NCBI RefSeq assembly: GCF_022201045.2
Contig: NC_068557.1
Coordinates: 558,001-622,000, forward strand
DNA from: Citrus sinensis
Lineage: Eukaryota > Streptophyta > Magnoliopsida > Sapindales > Rutaceae
DNA length: 64,000 bases
Direction of reading: 5' to 3'
The first letter of the stretch is position 1; each line of letters starts with the position of its first letter. The translations under genes and the position numbers were made by a program. Below are positions 38,218 to 50,100 of the stretch, in pieces. The notes under the pieces are model-generated. The model was given only the letters and a program-made list of their open reading frames with translations, made no database searches and was not told the DNA's origin.

Positions 38218-38774
38218 TCCTGACTCCAAAAATACAACCAATAGCTCTGATACCACTGTTAGGAAATTGGTGGGTGAAGTAGGACCGCAGCTAAAATAAA
38301 ATTGTAAGAAAATAAAGAACAAGCACAATAGAGGACACCAGAAATTACGTGGTTCGGCTTTTAGCCTACGTCCACAGGCGAAGACAGAAGGAAATATTTT
38401 ACTAGTGAAAAGGAGTTACAAGTATTGTAGTATTTTAGCTCACTACCCAAAACCCCAATACACCCAAACTCTCTCTATCACTGTAACAAGAGCTTATAAA
38501 TGCAAGCTCTTGAACTCTCTCTCAAATCCCTAAATTGCTTTCTAAAATGGAATGCCTTTGCTCATTCTCTTCGTTTCTATTTATAGAGAAAACTTTGGCA
38601 CTATGCAGCAATTCTATATTATTTTTACGTTCTTTTTTCTTCTTTCAAATGTCAAACCCGTGTGCTCCTTTTCCTTTCCAACTTGCTGCAAAATTCCTCT
38701 TCTTTGAACAACATGGATGCTGACCATCTAGATGGTTGTTTCAAACCATCTAGATGGCTGCTTTTGACAATTAA

Positions 38775-38970
38775 TGGGCCCGTAGCTCATTGGTATACCC
38801 ATGCACCCATGCGCCGAACAACCTTGGGTGTATGGGTTTGAGTTCCAGCGCTAGCACAAACTTGACATTCATGTATAATAAGTGTTTATTTGTCTCTCCA
38901 CATTGAATAAAATCAAATATCAGTAGAGCTCTAATTATAATATATCAGTGTCTCAAAAAAAAATATCTTA
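38775..38970 (+). mobile_element. tRNA-derived SINE
   Basis: An A-box-like TAGCTCATTGGT is followed about 45 nt later by a B-box-like GGTTTGAGTTCC, the internal RNA polymerase III promoter of tRNA-derived SINEs. The body ends in TCTC plus an A-run (about 38,955-38,963). CATCTTG follows at 38,971-38,977, and the same heptamer lies left of the copia element (33,258-33,264). The SINE may therefore begin left of the copia, which would have landed in its 5' end. Confidence 0.6.
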
Positions 38971-39307
38971 CATCTTGGAATCAAAATACTAAATATTTTT
39001 TTTTTTTTTGTTACCAAATTCATAGCATATATAGAAATCGGATATATTAGGGCAGATAAAAGAAAAAGGAAAAAGAGGAACGATTGCATCAGTGTAGAGT
39101 GTATGTAATTTTTTCAACTTTTAGTTTTTATTTAAAGACGTTCACAATCAAAGGGTAAAAAAAAAAGTCCACATAACAACTTTTATATACCACTTTTTTG
39201 AGTAAGAATATTGAGCCCAAAGCCACAAGCCTCACTCTGTATGTGTACACAATTTTTTCTTATTTTGAAAATAAAGTCAATTACATATTTAAATCAAGAG
39301 CTTTGCC

Positions 39308-40732
39308 TCATCCTTCTTCATTTTCACCACCATCATTAAACTTAATCACATTCTTAGACTTCAAAAACTTCATAAAAAAGTACCACCCAATGGCTCCCAA
39401 AGTCATCAACCCACTCACCAAATAAACAATCTTCGTAGCAACAACCATTATCACAACCAAAAACCCAGATGGGATCAAGCACATAATCACCAAACCAGGC
39501 AGCTTCATTGGCACCCTATAAGGCCTCTTCAATTGTGGCTTCTTCATTCTCAGCCAAATAAATGCTGCAAATTCCAATAACATCCCTAGACTGTACAAGA
39601 AATTTGCTGATGCAACTATGCTTTCAAAGTCCATATACGAGACCCCTAGCGTTATCAAAGTTGACACCAATATGCCCACCCAAGGAGTGTTGAACTTCTT
39701 GGACCTTAAACCAAAAAACTTAGGCAAAAATCCCAAATCAGCCATGCCCAAAATTTGATATGCACTGCTGCTTAATTGAGCTTCAAATAACCCAATTGCC
39801 GATAACACAGCCCCAACTTCAAGCCAAATTTTTAGCCACTTCCCAGCAATCATCTCAGCAGCAGTGGCATGGAACCCGGAATCCCATTGACTCTGATCCA
39901 CATTGACAGCACCAATCACAGCAAAAAGTGGGATCAAATAAGCCACACAAGTGAAAATCACAGCCACAAGTAGTGCCACAGGGAATGTCTTTTGTGGCCT
40001 ATCAACTTCGCCAGCCAATGTACTAACATTGTCCCAAAAATTCAAGTTCCAAAATAGGGTGTTGAAGAACAAATTCCAATCTTTTTTAAGACCCTTTTGG
40101 CCTGAACTGAACCACCTATGTGGCTTAATTTTTGGGATTGCAGCTAGTGACATTATTATAAAAGGTGAAAGTGAAACTAACCCAAGTAACACAGCAGCAT
40201 AACCGACAATTGTCAAGCCAGTGAAATTCAAGAATGATAGTATACAAGTCGATACCATGATAGCAAGACTCCTAGGCCAGCCCGATTCAAGAGGGTGAAT
40301 CACTTTCTTCAGATAATCAATACACAACACAGGGAAAGCAGCAATGTTGATGACGCCACTCAGGAATTTCCAGGAGCCCATGAGGGAGCCAAAGAAAGGG
40401 CCGAATGCTCGGTCAGCCCATATGACAAAGCCGCCATCGCCGGGGAAGGCCGTGGAGAGCTCTGCCGTGATCAGGGCTTCGGGGATACTCCATATAAAGG
40501 GAAAGATCATGAACCCCAGTAGGGCGTAGAGGGGCCCGGCGGCCTTCACGGCGGGTTCTTCCCCGTACGGGCCCCCGGCCACCTCGAAATAGATGAGAAA
40601 TATGAGAGGGATAAGAGTTAGTTTCTTTGATTTTATTGTGGTTGTTGCCACGGTGGTCGGCAAAACGACTGGTGGTGATGCTGCTGCTGAGGTTTGCATG
40701 GCTTCCGTCTCCGTCATCTTCATCGTCGTCAT
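39308..40732 (-). CDS. Polyamine transporter, At3g13620-like (PUT/LAT family), copy 2
   Basis: A single-exon gene of 474 residues with the same fold and motifs as copy 1: [56 protein letters not shown] and [12 protein letters not shown]. It is closer than copy 1 to the At3g13620 sequence I remember ([33 protein letters not shown]). The long variable N terminus (about 40 residues, rich in Thr/Ala) is cytosolic in this family. The two paralogues lie about 7 kb apart in the same direction; without the copia insertion the gap would be about 1.7 kb, so they form a tandem pair. It may be the more constrained copy. Confidence 0.92.
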   Translation of the reverse strand: MTTMKMTETEAMQTSAAASPPVVLPTTVATTTIKSKKLTLIPLIFLIYFEVAGGPYGEEPAVKAAGPLYALLGFMIFPFIWSIPEALITAELSTAFPGDGGFVIWADRAFGPFFGSLMGSWKFLSGVINIAAFPVLCIDYLKKVIHPLESGWPRSLAIMVSTCILSFLNFTGLTIVGYAAVLLGLVSLSPFIIMSLAAIPKIKPHRWFSSGQKGLKKDWNLFFNTLFWNLNFWDNVSTLAGEVDRPQKTFPVALLVAVIFTCVAYLIPLFAVIGAVNVDQSQWDSGFHATAAEMIAGKWLKIWLEVGAVLSAIGLFEAQLSSSAYQILGMADLGFLPKFFGLRSKKFNTPWVGILVSTLITLGVSYMDFESIVASANFLYSLGMLLEFAAFIWLRMKKPQLKRPYRVPMKLPGLVIMCLIPSGFLVVIMVVATKIVYLVSGLMTLGAIGWYFFMKFLKSKNVIKFNDGGENEEG

Positions 40733-42078
40733 GTCATTAGGTTTCAGATCAGGAAGATTCTAATTATTTCATATTTATAAAAACAAAAAAAGATGAAACT
40801 CAGATGTCAGAAGGAGGATATCAAGGGATTGGAGGCTGGTGTGGCTTTGATTTCAGTGAGGCAAATAATGTAGTGATAGAGGAGAGTAGTGACGAAAGAA
40901 GTAAATTTTGCATGAGTTAAAGATAAATCGGAAGTGGGGACTCATCATGGCCGACAAGGAGAAGGATTATGTGAGAGAATACAATTTGGGTTGTTTTGGG
41001 AGTGTTTAATGCAATTTCATGCGCATATTTCTTATCCCAAACCCTAGATACTCTATAATCTTTATAATCCGACTGCTATTTAATTCTTTTTTTGTGGGGA
41101 GTCATGATTTGCCAAGACGGCACTTCAGTATTTTTCTTAGTCACGCATAACCAAAATGTTTTTTTTGGAAAGAGTTCAAACTGTGGGAGATACTTTTAAG
41201 TCCGTACCACAATTTAGGTTAGAAATTTTTGCTCAAACCGGGAGGCACATGTTCCCTCCCATATTCTCCCAATAAAAATAACTTTTCTGTAATTCGAATT
41301 AATTTTCCTACTACTTGAATTAAAAGATAAATTCAGTCAAGACATTTAAAGAAACTCCATGACCAATGGAGCAACTCTTTGTTGGCATCTGTAGATTATT
41401 TAACTAAGCACTTATTGATAGTTTACTTGTCAACGTAAAATTTTAGTAGTCAATGTGTCAATAGTATTAAACCTTTTCAGTTGGACCAAAAAGTAGCCAC
41501 ATCATTAAGAGTTTGGTAGATTACTCCACTGAGGGATTCCCCTTCTGAGCAGATAACCAGATTCTGCGAATCCTCTTTTTATTTTGTCGTCTTTCACTAA
41601 AATAAATGGCATTGAAGTTGTATTTGGAATAAATGACAGCATCGAATAACGATACCTAGTTAATATAAAAAAAAAAAACTAAATAAATTCTTATCAAAAG
41701 GGGGTCCAATCTCAACAATGGCGGGACTCGAACTCAAGTTGGTTATTTTTATCCCATAATTTAAGTATTAAAAAGTTAATAAACTTTAATTATTTAGACT
41801 TTATTTTTCATACTTTGGGTACCGTACCCCATGGTCGCAGACTATTAACGAAAATTTTATCGGAAATATTACTTCTAAGTTTTGAGGGGGCCAAAATGTT
41901 AACGAGACAGAGAGCCGAAGCCGAAACAAAGGCCAAAAATGTAGAGGCAAATGTAGAAATATAAAAAGTATGGGGTTCATAAAATAAAACCCACGCCGTA
42001 ATTATTACTCAATCAAAAAAAAAAAGTATTACCCATCAAAAACAGAGCAGCTCTCTGTTGCTCACGGGTGAAGCATCA
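40733..42078. other. Bidirectional promoter region between transporter copy 2 and the plastid protein gene
   Basis: 1.35 kb with no gene. It separates divergent genes. Near 41,722 'ggcgggactcgaactcaagt' resembles a reversed SINE B box. An A-run precedes the plus-strand gene at about 42,015. Confidence 0.4.
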
Positions 42079-44922
42079 ATGGAATCGGTATCTCTAAAGC
42101 AATTAATTTCCGCGACAAATTGGAGATACCCAATAATCCCACTCCGTTTGTACTCAAGAAATCTTAGTCTACACTTTCAAAATCGTCGCTTTCCGTGTCC
42201 TCTTATTCGCTCTAAACAATCTGACTTTCAAGGTAAGTTTCTTCGTTTTCTGACAATTTTGCAATGTATAGTAGCAGTAATTTTAGTTTATCAGCTGGTA
42301 TTAATTGCTTACAAAGATGGTTTAAACAATAACTGGTTAAATGATTGTTCTTTTTCCCCTTTTCGCAAGCACAGGTTCCATTTCACAGCGTTTTGACATA
42401 ACTAATGAGTCCAAACTTAGCAATTCATAGCGTTCAATAAGGATGCTTTTATTAATGGTAGCTGATAGTAAAAATAGGTGATGTTGTATTTTCAATCAAA
42501 GTGAAGCACAATCACAACTTTAATCAGTGGGTCACGGTCGCCAAGTAGATATTGTTTGCGATACATCCGTCGTAGGATTTGCTTTTTAGCTTCAGGCAAA
42601 GGTCCTTTACCTTAAATGCATATACTAAACTAGGGGAGTTGAAGACTTATAGACACTCATAGGCTTGCCTTCGGTACCATGTGGGAATTCAAGACTTTTT
42701 GTGATGGCTATGTCGTTGCTTTGAGTCTCACTCAGGCATCCTTCACCTTAAAAGCATTTATTTAGTTATAACTTATAACCACAATCCTTAATATATGCTT
42801 ATCTTGTGTCAACTGCATTTGGGTCGTGATTACTTACCTTTGAGAAGGTTTAATTTTTCATGGAGCTTCAATGTTATGTTGCTTGGACAAGTGTTTCAAT
42901 TTAGAATTCATATCAGATGAATGACCATTTTCTGCTCAAAGTTTTAGTTGCATATCTTATGGTTTCATTTTTTTTTTAGCCTCCCAGGTTTACCAGGTGA
43001 TAGTCTCAACATTGAGTCTGCCATGCGATCTCTGTATTAAATGTATTCTGGTTTTAAAAATACAGCAAGTGATGATCCTTTTATTTTGCTTACAAAAAAA
43101 TGTCAGATTTGATTCACTAAATCATGTATCGTTCAGACATTTTCCTTTTTCAATCCTTTCTGTAGACCCCCATTTGTGTGTACTCATGGAATGAGAGAGG
43201 CATAAATCCTTGTTGTAGCCAGGAATTTATTTTAGGGAGGACTAAATTTTATGTGCATTATGGGAAGTGGGCTAGGCTAGGCATCAAAAAGAAGTTAAAA
43301 ATAGTACGCGCAATCTTTTAGAAACTCAGCCAAGAGATAGCCTAGTTGAACAAACTCTGACCTCTTGTATGACATAATCTCAGAGGCCTTGTTGATATGG
43401 AGGATCTTATCTTCTTTGTGCATAGTTTCGTTCTGTACTGCACTTAAAGTGGACTAATATATCTGTCAAATTAATGACGTTAAAACTATAATATTATACG
43501 TTTGATTCTCATTTATCATTTTGTAATATGATTCAACTATGTTGTAATTTCAAAGCATAATTTAAGTTAACGTCAAATTTCTGCTTCAGATTTTCAGGGC
43601 TATGCAAAACCTAAACGTCTGTTGCCAGCCACAGAAGTGAAAATCTCTACTGATACCTCACCAAGGACATTTTCTTCTTTCAGTCCCAAAGAATCTCGGT
43701 CTTTGTTTAAGGTTAAGATAAAGACAAGTAACATATATGGCTCAAGTCTGAGTGATTTGAATGCTGGTATACTCTTGTGCTTGATAGACGAAAATGGTGA
43801 CTCAATATTACAGAGAATACCTTCTAGTTCAATGACTTATCATTCTACCAAGACAGAGGACTCAATTGATCCTGATAGGATGCACTTTCAAAGAGGTTCT
43901 TCTGACGAGTTTACCTTTGAGGGACCTAGACTGGGACAAATTGAAGCTCTTTGGATCAGTCTTGAATCAGGTTAGTCTACAATCTTCTATTATGCAGCCA
44001 TGATATATAACTTGTTCCGTTAATACTTGATACCCTGAGTTATAGAAGCTTGGACACAATTGGAAAATTTATGATGATGGTCGTAGGTGAGTAGTTTAAT
44101 ATTTCAAAAAACTTGTTTCTCCTTAACCACTGATGAATCACTTTTAGTCCTACGGCTTTAACTGAAGAATTCTGGAAGATTTTAATAATTGTCTCTCTCT
44201 TTTTTTCATTTCTAAGATCAGGTCAGTGGAGATTAAGAGGCATAAGCCTTACAATCATCGATGCTTGTGAATCTTCATTGGAAGAAGATGGCGAAGAAAA
44301 GATCCAATGTAAAGGCTATTGTTATGATTTTGAAGTTGATGATATCTTGCTTGGGGAGGGAAGCAATGCGTCCATGGTGGAGCTTAGACCTTCCCGTTTA
44401 ACTGAATTATCTGGGCTCGACCCATTCACCTTCTTGGCTACAGCTGAGTCACAATCAAATTCACTTTCGAATGCTCAGATATCTAAGGAGGAAAGCCTGA
44501 AGGAATATGCAGATTTGAAGTTCTCTTTATTACTTTATGATGCTATTTTGATTCTTGTTGGTACATCAGTTACATCATTCTCAATTGGCGAAAGTTCTGC
44601 TTTGGCATTCCTGATTGGTGGGTTCAGCGGGTTTTTGTATCTGTTGCTACTGCAAAGGTCCATTGATGGATTGCCAGCCCCAAAATCAATTTCCAGCCAG
44701 CCCCAGAATCAATTTAAATCTCCATTGTTGAGTATTGCATTGGCAGTAGGAATATCATTTTTAGCTCTCAAGTATAGTAACATCTCAGGAGATGATGTTC
44801 TTCCCTTTGTGCTTACCCCCAAAGACCTCTTAGTTGGGATGCTGGGATTTCTTGCATGTAAAGTGGCCGTGGTTCTGGCTGCCTTCAAGACAGTGCCAGT
44901 GAGTCTGAAGGAGAACAAGTAA
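42079..44922 (+). CDS. Predicted plastid membrane protein with PLAT-like segment
   Basis: Three exons (42,079-42,232, 43,590-43,970 and 44,222-44,922) sum to 1,236 nt and give 411 residues. The N terminus (MESVSLKQLISATNW, basic and Ser-rich, few acidic residues) looks like a chloroplast transit peptide. Residues about 85-190 (FKVKIKTSNIYGSSL ... RGSSDEFTFEGPRLG, WRLRGISLTII) resemble a PLAT/LH2 beta-sandwich, the fold used for lipid or protein contacts. The C-terminal half has four hydrophobic helices at about 280-300, 303-322, 346-362 and 384-404, so it is probably an inner-envelope or thylakoid membrane protein. I do not know a function. Both introns are GT-AG, phase 1, and the alternative acceptor 8 nt downstream in intron 1 breaks the frame. 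Confidence 0.75.
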
Positions 44923-45171
44923 TACATTCTCGTGTTATGCTTTATTTAAAGGGAAAGATAGATTGTAGAATGTATTGGTTATTTGGACAAATACCTAATA
45001 AGAAGACATCTGAATGCGTATATTTTCGGGAGACAAAACAACATCTAGATGCATATATTTTCGGAGAACAAAACAAAACTTCTAGAAGAAAGGAAGTGAC
45101 CTAATATTGCAGAGCTCGTATGTATTAATGTATAATGCTGTGCTTTAGTGGATAAAAATATTACGAGGTTT

Positions 45172-45243
45172 TGCGTTTGCCGGGAGTCGAACCCGGGTCT
45201 ATTGCTTGGAAGGCAATTATCCTAACCGTTGGACTACAAACGC
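45172..45243 (-). tRNA. tRNA-Gly (anticodon UCC)
   Basis: A 72-nt cloverleaf on the minus strand. The acceptor strand GCGTTTG pairs with CAAACGC. The A box is TAGTCCAACGGTTAGGA and the B box GGTTCGACTCC. The anticodon stem ATTGC/GCAAT closes the loop CTTCCAA, which places TCC as the anticodon. It has no intron and no encoded CCA, as usual for nuclear tRNA genes. A T-run for termination is not obvious right after it. Confidence 0.95.
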
Positions 45244-45311
45244 TTGTGTTCATACGACTTCTTAATATTACTTTAAAACCAAGAACAAAGTTTTGGCAAT
45301 AATTCGACATT

Positions 45312-46818
45312 TTGAGATTATTATTATTTTTTTCTTCATGCAGCGCATCATTATTGAGAACATTAGGGGATTATGAGATTTCATTTTTTTTTTTTTTGGC
45401 CCCCTTGAAACTTTCTTGGATCATTTTTCTTGTATGTAAACATATGTTATCTAGCCAAGTAACCATCTCTATATATCTAAACATTTGCCTTAAATTTCAC
45501 CTAATCAAATCCCTTTTGACCTCGGCAACACAAATAAGTATAACACATAAAACAATTTCAAAACACTTTTTGTTTTATTTATTTTCCTTGGTTTGCATGA
45601 CATTCTCGTAAACTCATTCTAACAATAATTTGGTCCATCTAAAAATCAACATTTAGCTACACTGAGTCAATGTCTCTTAGAATTTTCTTGCATCTTTTGA
45701 TAAACATGGGGTGAATTGTTTGCTTTGGCCTTGCATTCTTGCTTCATTCTCAATTTTATTCTCAATCCGGCCGCAATGTTCTTACTTCATTGGATTGAAG
45801 GATATTGGTTCGGCCATTGGAATTGTTGTCTTAGATAAGTGCCAGACATGACTCCCACCACTCTAAATATTTCCAAATAGAGCCTCCAAGATTTCTTGGA
45901 GAGTTTTGTTGTCAATCAATTTACATCACAATCTATATCGATCTCACAGGATTAAAATCACCTTAAAATTAAATTTGCGATACATTTTGGTTTTATCTGA
46001 TCTACGTGACTTTAAAATTAGTTCGATGTTTCACGCGAGGGAAGACTTATTAAATTTTACTTTATATTAATGTCAAATATTTTGTCTAACAATATTAGTG
46101 TGATAGGAAATCAATCACTTGACCTCTTGTTCCTATTTCAAATGACTAAACTATTGGTTTAAGAACCTCGAATTTCGATATGCTCATAGCTTTGACTGAC
46201 TTATGAAAATCTTAAAACCAAGAAAAGGAAAAAGGCAAAAGGAAAATGACATTAACCTAATCCGCTCATTAGTATTAACTTAGTTCTTTAGGTTCCATCT
46301 GGCAACCAAAAGTAATTTTCTTATTTAAAATACGATCGCTTGAAGACAAAAAGCACTTGAATGGAAACAAGAGCCTTACGGGGGTATCGAACGTGCTCAA
46401 GATTCCAATGCCCAATAGCACAACAAGACAGCACTTGCAAGAACAATTGGCCACATTGCTCTCTCAGACAAAATTTAGCATCTTTGCAGAACTCTGAATA
46501 ACAAACAGAATTTCAAAGTTAACATACAGAGGGAAAAATCATTGCAAATATTAAATTGAAGCTTTGTCTTAAACAATTTTTTTCATTGGTCACATAAAAT
46601 TTGATTCCTTTTCTGCTTCTATCGCCGATGTATTTTGTCCCAATTTGTTGCATGCAGCAATATTTTAGCACACAACATCAAACATCAGCATGTTATATGA
46701 AACATTCTTGACAGATCCATAATTCAATTTAGTATTGCTTCAGAGACAATATTTTTTGCTTATATCTCAACTCTTCGCCTCAATTCATCAAAGTGATAAA
46801 ATAAGCTGAAGATACCAA
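45312..46818. other. Intergenic upstream of phytoene synthase
   Basis: 1.5 kb without a supported gene. The last few hundred bases should contain the phytoene synthase promoter; I see no clear TATA box close to the start codon. Confidence 0.4.
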
Positions 46819-48542
46819 ATGTGTTCGACATTTTCGATCGCAGCTAACCCTTGCATAGGAGTAAGCAATGACAAAATCATGTGTCAAAAGACTACAGTTG
46901 CAGCAACAAGAGCTGGAGTGACCATAGCTCCTAGGCAAAGAAGCTCACATATTTTTCCGGGATTATCAAGACAAGGCATCCCTCAGAGTACTGCTCTACA
47001 TGTAAGTGAAATTGTTGAAAGACAGTCTCAGGATAATAGCTTAGCCATGGAAGATGCTTGTAGAAGCAAGCCACAGTTTCATCCTATGTTCCTCGAGGAG
47101 GCATATGAAAGATGCAGAAACATATGTGCAGAATATGCAAAGACCTTTTATTTAGGTAACTTATTCCTATTATTCCTTTCAAATTTTTCCATCGTGCTGC
47201 TTCTGTAATGCTAAGTGCATAACCTTTGAGATTAACTTTTCTTATGGTTTCTTGATGCAGGAACGTTGTTAATGACAGAGGAGAGGCAGAAAGCGATATG
47301 GGCAATTTACGGTAAGAAATAACTTGGAAACTTGTTGTGCAAGAAATGAAATGACATTTGCACGTAAAAGTGTGCATAAAATTAACACTATTACTTGACT
47401 AGATGAATCATGGTTTTTCATTTAGACCTTCAATGAATCAATTTCGCGGCTAAAATTCTGTGTACAGTTTGGTGCAGGAGAACCGATGAGCTAGTTGACG
47501 GCCCCAACGCTACTTACATGGGCTCTGTAGTTCTTGATAGATGGGAAGAGAGACTGCAAGACATTTTTTATGGGCGCCCGTATGACATGCTTGATGCTGC
47601 ACTCACTGATACGGTTTTCAAATTCCCGCTAGACATCAAGGTGCTTAAATAACAAGTTTCAAAAGCTATTTTCTCTGAAAATCAAGATGAAATGTAATGA
47701 TCTAATGGGATTTCCCCCCCCCCCCCCCCCCAACCCCCCTTCTTCTTCTTCCATAACAGCCTTTTAGAGACATGATTGAAGGAATGAGAATGGATACAAG
47801 AAAGTTCAGATATGAAGACTTTCAAGAGCTTTATCTTTACTGCTATTATGTGGCTGGCACTGTAGGCTTAATGAGTGTTCCAGTAATGGGAATTGCACCG
47901 GATTCTTCATCTTCTGCACAAAGTATATACAATGGGGCACTCAATTTGGGTGTTGGAAATCAATTGACAAACATTCTTAGAGATGTTGGAGAGGAGTAAG
48001 TTTCAACATATCAAAACAGCACAATATATATGTTAAGAGTTATTCAAATTTTAAATTCTTCAACTTAATTCATTTTTATGTATGTCAGTGCTTCCAGAGG
48101 GAGAGTTTATCTTCCTCAAGATGAGCTTGCACAATTTGGATTATGCGACAAGGATGTTTTCGCCAGAAAAGTCACTGATAACTGGCGAGAGTTCATGAAA
48201 GAGCAAATTAAAAGAGCAAGAACTTTCTTTAACATGGCTGAAGAAGGAGCTTCACAGCTTGACAAGGATAGCCGTTGGCCGGTGAGTTTTTCAATATATT
48301 AGACACCCCTTATATAAAAGGCCCTATGAAATTGCTCTGTAGATGTTGACAAGTTGATTGATGGTGATTTGCAGGTTTGGTCATCCCTGTTAATATATAG
48401 AGAGATTTTGGATGCTATTGAGGAAAATGACTATGACAACTTGACAAAAAGAGCTTATGTTGGAAGGATGAAGAAGTTTCTAATGTTGCCACAGGCATAT
48501 AATAGAGCTCAATCAAAAGGTAGTTTGATTTGTCCCTACTGA
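46819..48542 (+). CDS. PSY: Phytoene synthase
   Basis: It condenses two geranylgeranyl diphosphates to phytoene, the first committed step of carotenoid synthesis, in plastids. Six exons (46,819-47,155, 47,261-47,311, 47,468-47,640, 47,760-47,995, 48,089-48,281, 48,375-48,542) give 385 residues, the usual size range for the family. Residues 1 to about 70 form a variable, Ser/Arg-rich transit peptide. Both Asp-rich substrate/Mg sites are intact: DELVD (near residue 137) and DVGED. Other signatures are [46 protein letters not shown] and [11 protein letters not shown]. The short C terminus ends SKGSLICPY. Which PSY paralogue it is (PSY1, 2 or 3) I cannot tell. Intron 3 contains a run of 18 C. A truncated copy lies 6 kb downstream. 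Confidence 0.93.
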
Positions 48543-49437
48543 TCAGGATTTTCAGAATCCAGGACATGGGAACATGGAAAAACAGAAACCACAAAATGAC
48601 ATGTTTTGTAGAGAAGAATTAAAATTTGTATACTGATTGTCTAATATTGCTTGTGAATGTAAATTAAGTTGAATATGAATTAACATTTTTCAGAGTGATA
48701 TTGTTCACAAGACTCTCCAATTAATTCTTTGAATATAAAGTAGGCATGCATTTGAAAGCAATACTTAATCAAGGCTTAGTCAATTTCCAGGATATAATCA
48801 ACACACATTTGAAAGCACGTGTTCTCTCCAGATTGAAGAAAAATAAAATCATGAAGGAAATAATGATATTTGCACACACACACAAATGTGATAATTTGGA
48901 GATTCATTTTCCACATTTATAAGGCATAACACCAACTAGAATAATGCTAAAAATCTCAATTTGTATTCTAATTAATGTGGCATTTATCTATTGGAGGGTA
49001 TGATAATAATTTTACTCTGTTACAAATTTGTAAACTTCCTCCATCCAAATGCGAACATGACTATCCATTTTTCCCATTTTTTTATTTATATTTATTAAAA
49101 TAAGTATTAAAGTTTCCACCACGCAGCATGAGACCGATAGCTAATAACTCTTTTGTAAAGTAGCTTAGCTGAAACAAAGGTACCCCAGAACGAAGCTAAT
49201 CAGCAAATCTCCTAGCGAGCATCACGGTACTAAATTAGCTATTATACTATTTAGCAAGCATCACAATCCATTGAAAAATCAGTAGCTATATCTATTTTAG
49301 TCATTATACAATAAAACAATTCTTTAGTAATTTTAAAATTTATAAAATGCACTATAAAAAAAAAATTACGTAATTGCAATAGCACAAGTTACTGAATACT
49401 TAACTCCTTTTTTTTTTTGCCGCATAATAGAAGCAGT
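48543..49437. other. 3' flank of phytoene synthase and start of the protease upstream block
   Basis: No gene is seen. The first 220 bp are shared with the pseudogene flank at 54,585-54,790. From about 49,145 a motif set ('aactcttttgtaa', 'cttagctgaaa', 'gcgagcatcacggtactaa') begins that recurs near 49,815-49,925 and 50,520-50,560. Confidence 0.45.
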
Positions 49438-49676
49438 TTATTTTATCTATCGCAACAATTCCAAAATGCCCTTAACTCATAACTCTTTTTTTTTTGTGTA
49501 TTAAACCATCTGGTATGTGAATACAACATTAGGCCCCGACTAATCCAGATTCGAGTTTATTTTATCTATCGCAGCAATTCCAAAATGTCCTTAACTCGTA
49601 ACTCTTTTTTTTTGTATTAAATCATTTGGTATCTATCTGAAGTCCATATTGGGCTCCGACTAATCCAGATTCAAGC
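49438..49676. repeat. 120-bp tandem duplication spanning a SINE tail
   Basis: A unit from 'tttattttatctatcgcaac' through 'aactcttttt...' and 'ttaaaccatctggtat' to 'ccgactaatccagattcgag' is repeated head to tail (49,438-49,557 and 49,557-49,676) with few differences. The unit joins host flank, the SINE's A-tail (T-run on this strand) and its 3' end, so the duplication came after the SINE insertion. Confidence 0.8.
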
Positions 49677-49810
49677 CGAGTAGGACTACTAGGATAGCAA
49701 AGCTCTCCCAACAAGTATTTAACTCAGTTGCATTCCCAAACCTCGAACTTGAGGACCTTAGTTAAGATAAAACAGCCTCATGCTAGCTGATCTACGCGCT
49801 TGTTGGTTAA
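49602..49810 (-). mobile_element. tRNA-derived SINE
   Basis: On the minus strand the A-box-like TAGATCAGCTAGC is followed about 50 nt later by a B-box-like AAGTTCGAGG. A roughly 200-nt body ends in an A-run (T-run at about 49,604-49,612 on the plus strand). AACTC occurs on both sides and may be the target duplication. The 3' end was later duplicated in tandem. Confidence 0.5.
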
Positions 49811-49904
49811 ACTCGGAACTCTTTTGTAACGTAACTTAGCTGAAAGTCTGAAACAAAGTCATGGGCCCATGGCTAGTCCCACAACGTTTCCAACATGCGA
49901 TCGC

Positions 49905-50100
49905 ATAGCGAGCATCACGGCACTAATTAACTTGACTGAAAATAGTCGAGAATGGGGCACGACAGACAAATTAACGTAATGTATCCGTCTGGGTTGTGCA
50001 TTACGGATTAAATGTGTCTGCGTCAATTACTCACACTTGTTCGTTTATATAATTAACTTGCAAAAAGTTAAACATGGTTTACTCAATCAGTTTCCAGGAT
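49905..50100 (+). pseudogene. 5' fragment of a third cysteine protease copy
   Basis: This stretch is a diverged copy of the protease promoter and start region. It contains 'gcgagcatcacggcactaat', 'cttgactgaaaatagtcg', 'gacagacaaattaacgtaat', 'atccgtctgg', 'cacacttgttcg', and 'acttgcaaaaagttaaacat' followed by 'ggttt', which parallels the leader and ATG of the intact copies. Homology ends right after the start codon, so only a promoter/leader relic remains. Confidence 0.65.

Larger units (their letters stand above)
33280..38769 (-). mobile_element. Complete-looking Ty1/copia LTR retrotransposon
   Basis: A 5,490-bp element lying in minus orientation. The LTRs are 33,280-33,792 and 38,257-38,769, each 513 bp, starting TG and ending CA; I see no difference between them. 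The target duplication ATTAA is at 33,275-33,279 and 38,770-38,774. The primer-binding site, on the minus strand just inside the right LTR, is TGGTATCAGAGC, which matches initiator tRNA-Met. A purine tract (AAGTGGGAGAAA) precedes the left LTR. Each LTR has a TATA-like CTATAAATAG (minus strand). The element looks whole, with no obvious breaks. Identical LTRs mean a very recent insertion. Lineage within copia is uncertain (Tork-like is a guess). Confidence 0.95.

Noticed and set aside
47714-47731. Run of 18 C in phytoene synthase intron 3 as a functional splicing signal
   Set aside because: It lies in the pyrimidine-rich tract before the exon 4 acceptor and the duplicate has a shorter tract; simple slippage explains it.
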